DNA of 64,000 nt from the NCBI GenBank assembly GCA_009731375.1, contig BJOX01000143.1:273482-337481 (forward strand). The letters are read 5' to 3'. How positions within the stretch are numbered: the stretch's first letter is position 1; every line of letters starts with the position of its first letter. Under the pieces are notes generated by a model that was given only the letters and a program-made list of their open reading frames with translations, had not been told where the DNA came from and did no database searches. Source of the stretch: Paulinella micropora (taxonomy: Eukaryota; Cercozoa; Imbricatea; Euglyphida). Position numbers and translations under genes: made by a program. Shown here piece by piece: positions 25,422 to 35,382 of this stretch.

Positions 25422-26705
25422 CTACCCGGGTACTTCTACGAGCCTGGTGGGTGAGGCGCTCCCCCGCGCGAGGCTTGCTCTAAATGTGGAAGATAATCGT
25501 AAGAATGCTTGTTCTGCATTAGCTTTCACGTGTCCATAAAACTTAGTCTGCACGTAATACCACAGTAGGAATGTTAAAAATACTAGAGTACACGAGGCCA
25601 AGATGTCCAAGCAGAATTTCCATTTCGAGGGTTCCAACGATTTATCTCCTTGACAGGGCAAAAAGAATATGACCACCCACCCGATGCTTACTACTTCGTA
25701 CAAGATTCCAATGAGCACACTTAAGGGCCAATTGCGAAGTTTAGCTTTCAGGAAACGTGCATAGGCTCTTGAGGGGGCCTCTATTTTTTGTACACTTACC
25801 GATCTCTGGCGCCGAGTAGATATTAGCACGACTAACTGAGCCAAATACCACAAAGCTAATGCGACGGTGGGAAGAAACGTGCCCAAAGACCAAGCGCGGC
25901 GAAGCCAGAGGTGGGCGGTTGGATCTTGCGCGTAGCAGAGGCAACTGACCTCCAACTGCGGTTGCGCATTCCCTGTTGCAGCTGCTGCTGTTTCGTCTTC
26001 GAGTAGGCCCAGCCACGGTCGTTCCAGAACCTGCTCCAGAACTAAACACCCCCCCAACACCACGGCCGGCAAGCCCAGAAAAAACATGATTCTGGTGAAA
26101 TGCGCGAGGACACGAACCCCCCAGTCAGCTTTCAACTTTATCTCCGAACTGAAACACAAGAATCTTCGAATGGATTCCAAGTTTTCAAAACGAAACGGGT
26201 CAGGCGACAGATGGTTCAAGCAGATTGTTAATTGTTCAGTATACAAGAGCGAGACTGAAGCGAGTGCCCAGGCTAGGCCTAGTAAAAGCTGCCAGGCGCT
26301 CTCGGCCGCCAGGCGCCTAGGCCTGCCAACCGATTCTACAAAAGATTCTGTAAGCATGACAAAGCCCCAGGCCAAACCAAAACAAAACCAGGCAGAAAAG
26401 GACAGGGACCGGTTTTGCTTTTGACAAACCACTAGCGCACCTCGGGGACTAGGCTTTTTCGACATCACTGCATTTCTGTGCAGGGAATAGGCTAACCACA
26501 ACCCAAACGCCCACACTATTGTCCAACTCAAGGCTACAATCCCCAAGACCCTTGCCCGACTAATTGCGACAGAGTCCCAGCAAGGGTCCGTATTGGGCGG
26601 CAACTGCTCCTGCTGGACCCTCTGTTGCGCTACGACTACGGCGGTCAGGGATATAGCAACAAGGATGATACTGGAGGCCAGCGCGATGTACAAATAGCCT
26701 ACCAT
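25422..26705 (-). CDS. Multi-pass membrane protein, about 8 TM, unknown
   Basis: 427 residues from ATG 26,705, intronless. Hydrophobic segments lie at about residues 5-27, 52-73, 103-122, 137-156, 208-230, 275-297, 325-347 and 363-388. The loops carry few charged clusters. The extracytoplasmic loop between TM5 and TM6 has paired Cys (CLC). The tail is Ser/Arg-rich. It is not recognisably a GPCR, since there is no DRY or NPxxY, nor a known transporter. It sits head-to-head with the following plus-strand gene across about 110 bp that contain a 10-N gap. Confidence 0.7.
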   Translation of the reverse strand: MVGYLYIALASSIILVAISLTAVVVAQQRVQQEQLPPNTDPCWDSVAISRARVLGIVALSWTIVWAFGLWLAYSLHRNAVMSKKPSPRGALVVCQKQNRSLSFSAWFCFGLAWGFVMLTESFVESVGRPRRLAAESAWQLLLGLAWALASVSLLYTEQLTICLNHLSPDPFRFENLESIRRFLCFSSEIKLKADWGVRVLAHFTRIMFFLGLPAVVLGGCLVLEQVLERPWLGLLEDETAAAATGNAQPQLEVSCLCYAQDPTAHLWLRRAWSLGTFLPTVALALWYLAQLVVLISTRRQRSVSVQKIEAPSRAYARFLKAKLRNWPLSVLIGILYEVVSIGWVVIFFLPCQGDKSLEPSKWKFCLDILASCTLVFLTFLLWYYVQTKFYGHVKANAEQAFLRLSSTFRASLARGSASPTRLVEVPG

Positions 26706-26806
26706 CCCTCTTTCTTGCCTTGACCTGTTATAGTAACTGGAAGAGCGCGTGCTCGAAAAGAGAAAAGAAAACCCCCCTTACCCACCTCCCCACCCGCCCC
26801 CTCCCC

Positions 26807-26816
26807 NNNNNNNNNN
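26807..26816. other. assembly gap, 10 N, at a C-rich tract
   Basis: Fixed 10-N join in a pyrimidine tract. The N-terminus of the next gene is lost or displaced here. Confidence 0.99.
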
Positions 26817-28960
26817 AAGATTCTGCAACGGGCTTCCAATACCGGAGGGATATCGTCACCAGGCTTTTGCTAGCTAACTATGACCAAGGCACGCGGCGTA
26901 ACGACACCGGCTACTGGGCGGACCTGCTCGTTCTGTCCTGCCACAACCGGACGCTACCGCCCGCCCAGCTAGCGGCACTAGCCCTGGAGGTTCGTACAAG
27001 CCTCAAGGCAGATTTCATGCTGGCCAGTGCTGTGCGTATCCTCGACTGCCAGCCCGCGCTGAACCAGAGCGTGCTGGGAGAGGCGCTGTTTTCGTTACAG
27101 GGCTTATGGTTCACATACGGGGACACACGCTCGGTGTTCCACAGCGAGAACCACATCCTGCTGTGGAGCTCGGCGGCCCCGGTGCTGTGCAGGCTGGGTT
27201 GGGCACCCCCGCGCTGTCCTGCGGGCTGGAAGAAACGTACCTTGGCCTACCTGCGCGAAAAGCAGGCGGTCGGGTTTTATGAATTTGCTTCCGGTGTTTA
27301 CTCGCCTTGGACGTTGTTCGGGCTCGTGAATTTGTACGATCTGACTGACGAGCGCGAGACAGAAATCAGGGCGCTCGCGGCCCGCTGTGTGCAGGCGCTA
27401 GTGCGCCAGCTAAGGCAATACAGCAACGAGGTAGGCATGTGGCCCGTGCCCCAGATGCGATACCAAGGCCCGCCCGAGGCCTAGTCTTGGAATCTGGTCC
27501 TGCTCAGCGGACCTCGGCGCGACCTGTACGGCGACTTTGCGGGCGTCTGGGATGGCAGTGCGCGCAATTTCAGTTTATACCAAAGCACGGCTTTTGTGCT
27601 TTTGTTGAAGGAGCTAGACCTGTTTGGGGGGGTCGCGGGCGAGCCGCGCCTGTTGCAGCTGGACGAGCAATTTACCATTGGCAGGCCGGCGGACGAGCAG
27701 AGACGGGCGTTGGAAAATTTCTCCACCTGATTGGAGGAGAAGCCGCTGGACGAGTGGGATCTGACCGCGATGGGCTGGAGCATGGGCGCGTACGTGGGGC
27801 CGACAACCAGCGAGCACACGTTCCGGCTCCTGCAACACTGGCAGCTGTGGGACAACCACCAGTTTGCTTGGGCCAAGTTTTGGCGGGATTGGTCGTCGCA
27901 CCTGGTGACCAATGATGCGGGCTGGCTGCTGCGGGAAGTGACGGGGTCTTCGCTGTTGCACGCCAGCTGCCGGCTTTGGCGGTACGGCAACTCGTCGCTA
28001 GGTTCGTTCCAGCGCTACCACCCAGGGTTCCGCGGCTGGCAGCAGCGGCCGCTGTCGGCGGGTCTGGGGCACACCGAGCTCTGGCTCGCGAGCGGCAAGC
28101 TAAAAGGTGGGCGGCTGGTGACGCGCCACGGGTCCGGCTCGAACCACCTGCCGTTTGTTAACCAGAGCCAGCACGTGGCACTGGTGGCCTTCAGGCGCAG
28201 CGCCGATGTGGCTCTGACCGAGCACCTGCAACACAGCGGAGTGCGGCTTGTGGTTGGTACAGCTCCGGGGCACGAGGAGCCAGAGCGATACTGCGTGAAA
28301 GACTCCACGGGCCACCGCTGGCTTCTGTTTCGGGAGCCCAAGACGTCCGCGTACGCCGCGGTCCTTACGCCATGCGGCAAGGAGATCTGTGCCGGCTCGG
28401 GCCGCGGGCACGCGCAGGTCTGGGCGCTGGTTGTAGGACACCCCAACCTGCACGGCGGCGACTTTAGCAATTTTCCCCAGAACATAGCCAGCAGCAACGT
28501 AAGTTGGAAATGGCGCGGACGGACCTTGGTGGCTAATGCCCAGGTGTCCGGACAGTCGCTAGAACTGCGCTGGCAGGCCCACGATGGCCCGATTCTTCAA
28601 ACAACCATTGGCCTTAGCGTCTATCTGGTCGTATTTCCAGTGCTCTTGGGGTTACTGTGCTGGTGCTGCTGCGTTATGTGGGAGATTCGGCCTTCCGAAT
28701 TCTGCGCTCCGTGGGGCCGTGGCTGGGGCTACCGCTCGCTAAGCAAGCACGATAAACGCCGGCGCGCCTGTTGTCTGTGTTGTAAGAAAAATCGCGAATG
28801 CGTTCGCATCTGTCTGCGGCATCGCGACACTCAAAACCTGCGGAAGTTAATAACGCTGGCAAAGCTGGCTTTGACGCTGCTACTTATATGGCCATTCTTT
28901 ATGGCCTTTGGTTGGTTTATTTCTCTCGACCACGCAGGCAACAGTGACCCTGGGTTGTGA
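26817..28960 (+). pseudogene. Large ectoprotein, polysaccharide-lyase-like, with two C-terminal TM segments
   Basis: One frame stays coding from the gap to the TGA at 28,958, apart from a TAG (27,482-27,484) and a TGA (27,728-27,730). The TAG is the last base triplet of a possible 54-nt mini-intron (27,431 GTAGGC to 27,484 CCTAG), which would restore the frame. The TGA replaces what is most likely a Trp codon and is not explained by splicing. Sequence features: SENHILLW, GFYEFASGVYSPWTL and LVNLYDLTD resemble the helical (alpha/alpha toroid) part of carbohydrate-degrading proteins of the polysaccharide lyase type. A beta-rich half with several Asn-X-Ser/Thr sites follows, then TM segments (about 28,610-28,680 and 28,860-28,930) around a Cys/Arg-rich loop. 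The start codon is missing because of the gap. Activity is not claimed. Confidence 0.55.
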
Positions 28961-29034
28961 GTTGGGAAAATGTACAATTAAAGATTTATTAATAAAAAGT
29001 TTGTGTAAAGTTGTTCTTTTAGCGCGCCCCGCCC
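28961..29034. terminator. Shared poly(A) region of two convergent genes
   Basis: 74 bp between the stops of convergent genes. TTATTAATAAAAAG carries AATAAA for the plus-strand gene and TTTATT, its complement, for the minus-strand gene. An almost identical block lies at about 30,835-30,887 behind the paralogous gene. Confidence 0.7.
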
Positions 29035-30660
29035 TCAGCCGCAGGGGTCGTACGCTTGGAGCTTTGCAAGTATTGCCCACAGGAGCACCCACGCTGGCCA
29101 GCTGTTAGCGTGGTAGGGGCGCGCAGCCGCCGAGGCTGTGGGTGGCTCGGTGGTGCTGCCCCACGTTGTACTTGTCCCCGAGGAAGGAGCTCGGGTTGTC
29201 GACGACGGGGCCGCCAGCCAAAGGTTCTGACAACTTTCGGAAACTAGGTACCCCCGAGCCCGCGCGGGCCTGCTGAAGCCCTGCAGCGGCTCCTCACATT
29301 CCTCTAGTTCGAAGGGCTTGCTTATCTCTATGCGCGCACAATCCCCCGCGCCGGTGTACGGGTCCCAAACATCAAGTTCTATGTGCAGATAAGCAACGCG
29401 GGTATTGTTAACCCCGCTCTTGCAAGGCCGGGCCCAGCGATGGCGCAGCACCACGTTCTTGCTACTATTGACGAAATTTTCGCTGGTCTGATTGAAACGA
29501 TTCCAAGTTTCATCAAGGGCTTCCATAACGTGCTCGGACGGAGTGTCTAGCCCGTCGGCGCACAGCCCCCCGCGCGCTCCATTCTCGACGCGATGCTTCG
29601 GATAAATGCAAGACATTTTCATGTGGAAACTGCAGCCAGCGGAGACCTGGATGCGTGTTTCCACCGCCTGCCCCCCGCGCAGCTCAAGCGCCAAATAGCT
29701 ATAGATTTGCTCGAGCTCCGGCACAACGTGCCGCCCGTCAAACGCCTCTGAAAACTGGCCCCTGGCTAGGCAGAAACATTGAAAGAAAGCGCACATACTA
29801 AGCGGTGTGTCTCCTGCGCCAAGACAAACGGGCTCTGTGCCTGGCAAGCACTTGGATGGAACGCACCCTACTTCCTGCCCCCAGGTTGCGGATGACGACG
29901 AGCTGCTGTCCTCAACCGCAGGCTGCGCAGTCCAATGGTCGACAACGCAGCCTTCGTACACCAGGCCCCGGGCGCGGCTCGATATGGAAAAGTTTGCAAA
30001 AGGCGCAGCGCACACCGCGCCGCTGCAGCCGCAGCCGCTGGGCTCTGAGTACAACTGGAAAGGTTGACCAAAGTCGATGCGCGTGCCAAGACAGCCGTCG
30101 CAGTCGATGGTCAGAAACGTACTGGCGCTGTCGCTACCCGAGCCGGCGCAGGGCAAGGCCCAATGATGACGCATGACGACGTCGTGCGCAGCGTAAAAAT
30201 CGTAATCGCACCGATCGCTGCTGCCACAGTTCAAGCTGAAAGAGCTGTCGACCGCCTCTTGCACGTTCTCGGCAGGCGTGTCCAGGTTGTCCGCACACAG
30301 ACCCACGCTTGCCCCTGGAATGTTTGTTGAACGTGTATTTTCCATCCGAAACTCCATACGTATTTTTACCTGAGAGCCGCTTGGGATTTCGATACGTGTT
30401 TCTGCGCCCTGTCCGGGCCTGAGCTCCAGGGCCACAGTATACGGCCAAGTGTGTACATCATCGATCAAAATAAGCCCAGTGCTCTCAGCTACACAAACGC
30501 AGTAAGGCCCCAGACGACATTCCTTGGTGAAGACGTTATTGACAAGAGACAACGCGATCTTGTTCCGGCGGGGCAGCGGAAATCACGGCAGGCATAGGCC
30601 CCGAGTGCGCTTAGCCCTAGTAGTAGTAGCAAGCCCCACATCCAAATCTGCCAGGCTTCC
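29035..30660 (-). pseudogene. Two-repeat Cys-rich glycoprotein, copy 1
   Basis: About 530 residues. Two tandem domains of roughly 210 residues each share ALELRxGQxxETRI, GLCADxLDTPxExVxEA, VxxRHxWAxPC and ARARG-x(4)-C-x(4)-W, so they arose by internal duplication. A Ser-rich linker separates them, and a Ser/Thr-rich stalk leads to a hydrophobic C-terminus (SWPAWVLLWAILAKL), either a TM or a GPI signal. The signal peptide (WQIWMWGLLLLLG at about 30,635-30,655) is in another frame. Relative to copy 2 one G is missing near 30,540, and the copy-2 initiator ATG aligns with TCG. It is therefore broken or mis-sequenced. Domain family unknown. No introns seen. Confidence 0.75.
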
Positions 30661-30887
30661 AATCTCAAGACCGAAGAAGAGTTTGGGATTCTGGTCCAAA
30701 GTCTTACAAAGATACAGCTTTTCGCTTTTTATGTCGACCACTCCCCCCCCTCTTTCCCCTCCTACCCTTCCTACCCTCTCCCCCCTCCCCCTTCCCGTTC
30801 CCCTCCTCCCTTGCCCACAAAAAAAATTTGTCCAACTTTTATTAATAAAAAGTTTGTTTAAAGTTGTTCTTTTAGCGCGCCCCGCCC
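30661..30887. terminator. Spacer and poly(A) region between the tandem glycoprotein copies
   Basis: Polypyrimidine tract at 30,735-30,820, then TTTTATTAATAAAAAG and a block matching 29,000-29,034. The spacer was duplicated with the gene. Confidence 0.6.
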
Positions 30888-32587
30888 TCAGCCGTAGGGG
30901 TCGTACGCTTTGAGCTTTGCAAGTATTGCCCACAGGAGCACCCACGCTGGCCAGCTGTTAGCGTGGTAGAGGCGCGCAGCCGTCGAGGCTGCGGGTGGCT
31001 CGGTGGTGCTGCTCCACGTTGTACTTGCCCCCCGAAGAAGAAGGAGCTCGAGTTGTCGACGACGGGGCCGCCAGCCAAGGGTTCTGACAACCCTCAGAAA
31101 CCAGGTACCCCCGAGCCCGCGCGGGCCTGCTGAAGCCATGCAGCGGCTCCTCACATTCCTCTAGTTCGAAGGGCTCGCTTATTTCTATGCGCGCACAATC
31201 CCCCGCGCCTGTGTAGGGTCCCCGGTCGACATAAAATTGCATGTACAGATACGCAACGCGGGTATTGTTGGTCCCGCTCTTGCAAGGCCGGGCCCAGCGG
31301 TGGCGCAGCACCACGTTCTTGCTACTATTGACGAAATATTCGCTGCTCTGATTGAAGCGATCCGAAGAGGGTTCGAAGCGATCCAAAGAGGTTTCGTCAA
31401 GGGCTTCCATGACGTGCTCGGACGAGGTGTCCAGCCCGTCGGCGCACAGCCCCCCGCGCGCCTCCATCTCGACGCGATAATTCGGATAAATGCAAGACAT
31501 TTCTATATTCAAACTGCACCCGGCGGAGACCTGGATGCGTGTTTCCACCGCCTGCCCCCCGCGCAGCTCTAGCGCCAGGTCGTCGTATATGTCCCCGTCT
31601 AATTCAGGCACGACGTGCCGCCCGTCAAAAATCCCTGAGTACGGGCCTCTCGCTAGACAAAAACATTGGGAAAGACTGCAATTACTGGGCGGCGTGCCTC
31701 TTGCACCCAGACAAACGGGCTCCGTGCCTGGCAGACATCTGGAGGGAGCACACCCCCCTCCCTGCCCCTCGGTTGACGATGAAGATGACGACGAGCTGCT
31801 GTCTTCTTCCGCAGGCTGCACAGTCCAATGGCTGACAACGCAGCCTTCGTACACTTGGCCCCGGGCACGGCTCGATATGACGAAATTCGCAAAAGGCACT
31901 GCGCACGCCGCGCCGCTGCAGCCGCAACCGCCAGGCTCTATGTACAACGGGAAAAGTTGACTAAAGCTGATGAGCGTGCCCAGACAGCCAAAGTAGCATG
32001 CGATGGTAAGGAACGTGCTGGAGCCGTCGCTACCCGAGCCGGCGCAGGGCACGGCCCAATGATGACGCAGGACTACGTCGTGCGCAGCGTAGAAATCGTA
32101 CTCGCACCAATCGCTGTCGCCACAGTTCCGGCTAGAAGAGCTGTCGACCGCTTGCTGCACGTTCTCGGTAGGCGTGTCCAGATTGTTCGCACACAGACCT
32201 ACGCGTGCTTTTAGTCTTCGAGAGTATATATCCACACTTTCTATCCGAGACGACATACTTATTTCTACCCGAGAACCTCTCGGGATTTCGATACGTGTTT
32301 CCGCGCCCTGTCCTGGCCTGAGCTCCAGGGCCACGCTATACATCCAAGAGTCAAAGTCTTCGAACGAAATAAATCCTGTGCTCTCAACTACACAAACGCA
32401 GCCCTCCTTGATGGAGGTANNNNNNNNNNACTCGACAGTCCTTGATGGAGGTATTGCACAAGAGACATTGCGATCTCGTTCCGGCGGGGCAGCGGTTGAA
32501 AGGACAGGCACAGGCCCCCGGCGCGCTTAGCCCCAGTAGTAGCAAGCCCCACATCCAAATTTGCCAGGGCTTCAATCCCAATACCAA
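30888..32587 (-). CDS. Two-repeat Cys-rich glycoprotein, copy 2
   Basis: Paralogue of the adjacent copy, about 75-80% identical by eye. It keeps ATG 32,587 and a signal peptide (WMWGLLLLGLSAPGACA), then CPxxRCPAGTRSxC, both domains (first domain about 32,400-31,830, second about 31,760-31,130) and the hydrophobic C-terminus. A 10-N gap (32,420-32,429) interrupts the N-terminal part between two copies of CCTTGATGGAGGTA, so it is probably unmerged overlapping contig ends. One extra base in a run of six C (about 31,029-31,034) throws the last 45 residues out of frame relative to copy 1. The protein is predicted to be a secretory-pathway, N-glycosylated (NNT, NSS, NQS) surface glycoprotein. Confidence 0.75.
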
Positions 32588-34358
32588 AAAAGTCTAAGAT
32601 TCTGGTCCCAAGTCTTATTTAAGATACAACTTGTGCCAAGTGTAAGACAGTCGAGCTTTAATTCAGCGTATTCTTTTTCGCACTTTCTTCATATGTAGGT
32701 TCTCCCGTATAAAAGTGGTCGGTAGAATTCAAAAAAAAATTAGAACGGAATATGTAATTTTATTAAATAGAAATTATACATGTTCATAAAGAAAGTGATG
32801 GACTAACATATTACGAAAACCTCATTGAAAAATAATCAAATTGACTTCAAACCAATCAATTTCCCGTCGCCCACCCTTTTTTCCCAACTAATTTGCACAC
32901 CCCCCACCGGAAAAAAGTGGCCACCTTGCCACCTGAAAAAATGATGCTTGTGATGACCAAAAATCAAAGTCAGTTCTTATACTGTTCCCAGTATGCTCTT
33001 CAATAAATTTTTATATAATACTTTCTCTGTATGCTTATAATTAAATGTACAAAGTTTTTTTACAAAAAGGTAACCTCAAGCCTGCAAACAAACCTGCCAA
33101 AGTCAGCAAGAAAAGGGCATAAGGCCCTCACTCAATTTTTTTTTATGTAAATACAAGGCCGGTACTAGTACAAAAAGTGAAGGAAATCAAAGACACTATT
33201 TAATAAAAACATTTTGTGCAGAAAGTGCAGAAAAAAATTGAAAATCTGTAAAAATCTCAATTAGTATTTTTTAGCCTGTCTGGAGCCCAGAAAAGGTCAC
33301 CAACAGCAGGGTTACAAAGAAAGGAGCAGGATTTGAACATATGCAAAACAAAGACCATGTGATTGTGAATAGATTCAGCACATAACATTCCAAGAAAAGC
33401 ACACACAGCACATATAGGAGCGATACAGGACAGGTGCAAAAAAGTGTTTCAGGGAAAAGGGAACAACACATGCTGCAGATAAGTTTTACAACAAACCATT
33501 TTGCAGACAGCATGGGCACAACGTGTGAAACGACTGTACAAGACCACGGGACGTGAAAGGATGCATGAGAAATACACAGAAAAAAAACACAAAACTCTCA
33601 AGAGACACGACTTTTACCAATCTCGACCCCGCAAAAACCGTCAAATAAAAAAAAAATTAGTGCGGCCTTCTCTTCAAAGGCTACGTATGTCGATAGGCCT
33701 GTTTGTTTCAAATATTTTTTGGAAATTTTTCTGGTTTCCTCTCCGGGAATTGGCATGATCCTGTCAAATATTTCCAACAGAAATTGACGGGCCGGCTACA
33801 CCAGTGTCTGTTGGAGGTCCATCTTGACACAGCGAGTGTTTGTTCAGACCACGTTGTTTCAAGCCAAAGCAAGCATGACGCAAGTGTTTTCATCAGAAAA
33901 CTTGGTTACTCCCGTATTTGAAATCCTTATTATCGACTTCTATTTTCACTTTTCAGGACATAGCAAGTATGGTGTTTTTAACTGAAAAATGTTGTGTGCA
34001 TGATGCACTCTTCACTCATTTTGACGCACAAGTGCTCAAATGAATTCAAATGTTATGTTGAGCAATCCTGCCAAAGGGTTTTTGCAGAGATGTACGGTAT
34101 AAAACAAAAACTAGGAAAACATAGGTCGAAAACTAGTTTGTCGAAATTCAGAACATACACCCAGATGACAGCAATAGCTTATATGAACTGAAAACCTTAA
34201 TACGGGACAGACCATTCCCACTAAAAACATTGAATTCTGCGCAGACAGCACCTCAAAATCTTGAATATTGAATGAGTTTACTCGCTGCATCAGTCTACCG
34301 ACTAGTAGAACCTACATATGGGAGCTCCCCTCCCCTTTCCCTCTCCCGATCCCCGTTC
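32588..34358. other. AT-rich spacer, no gene recognised
   Basis: 1.77 kb, much more AT-rich than the genes on each side. Only short frames of up to about 85 codons, with no recognisable features. Base composition differs sharply from the island genes; it could be a regulatory block or inserted host DNA. Confidence 0.6.
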
Positions 34359-34711
34359 TCAGACGGCAGAAATAATAATTAAGATAATTACACCTAGAGT
34401 GGGGAGAAGGCCCAGGGCCAAGAGTATGCCTTTTTGCAGAGGTGTAAAATAGTCCCAGGCCCCGCACGCACAGAGGAGGCCGCAGGGGCCAAACAGAATC
34501 ACTAGAAAAAGGGAAACCACAAATTCGCAAAAGGGGTTGACCTGGTGGTTACTAACGACATTGTTGTTATTGACTAGGTGGCCCTGCTTGGAGGCCGCGA
34601 CCAGGGCTAGCTGTTGGTTGTCCAGCCGCTGCGCGGCCAGCTCTTCTTGTTTCCTGAGCTGGAGGCGCAGCTCCAGCTCCCTCAGGGAGTCGGGCGCCGA
34701 GCCTAGGCTAC

Positions 34712-34759
<48 letters not shown>

Positions 34760-35093
34760 CTAAGGCCGCCGTGCCTTCCCCTTGCGGCGAGAACACACCA
34801 GCCCTGTACTTGCTTAATTGCGCAAAGAGCACGTCGCCATATAGCGGCGATCTTGCGCAAAAGTCTGTTTTGTCCAAGCTAGAGAGAAGCTCACCATCTA
34901 GCCCCGCAAAGGCAGTGTACTCGCCCCTAAATTGTCCTCCCCTAAAGCCTTGGAAAAACGCGTGCACATCCGACTCCGACCAAGCCTCCAGAGGCCCGCC
35001 TCCCCAGGTCTGGCCGGAGCCCCCTTCTTTGGGGGGAGGGTCTCTCCATGTGGCAATGGGGGTTAGGTCTGTTGGCAATTGCTCTCCGTACAT
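34359..35093 (-). CDS. SAM-domain protein with two C-terminal TM segments
   Basis: 244 residues from ATG 35,093. Residues about 36-98 look like a SAM domain: WSESDVHAFFQGF, a central YTAFAGLDGELLSSL, then LYGDVLFAQLSKY. A run of 15 Thr at about 112-126 is encoded by an (AGT)n microsatellite at 34,711-34,758. A helical Gln/Leu-rich segment (about 135-165) follows, then TM segments at about 190-212 and 220-242. SAM domains oligomerise, so a membrane scaffold role is possible. Single exon. It faces the plus-strand glycoprotein gene 290 bp away. Confidence 0.65.
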
Positions 35094-35382
35094 CTTTATT
35101 TATGCTTGTTTTTCCTTCTTCTTGACAGGACTTGCGCCGAGTTGAGCTTTTAGAGAATAAGGGAAAGGGAAGAGGGAGAAGAGAGAGCGCCGCTGCACCC
35201 CCGCCCCCCTCCCCCCCGTCTTCCCGCTTTCCGGGATGACTTTTAAAAGAATACAAGCGCTTTCCTTTCCCCGCCTTCTTCCTTGCCAAGAAAATTTGTC
35301 AGGCTTTTTACTCCAAAGAATTTGGCGTGCATTTGCCCCCTCCCTTCCCGGAGAAACGCCTTACTGACAGAAGAGCTCTAAA

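Noticed and set aside
27482-27484. TAG as a nonsense mutation in the lyase-like gene
   Set aside because: It coincides with the acceptor of a 54-nt mini-intron that keeps the frame; the TGA at 27,728 remains unexplained.
33257-33921. Short ORFs in the AT-rich spacer
   Set aside because: Sixty to 85 codons, overlapping on both strands, with no recognisable sequence feature.
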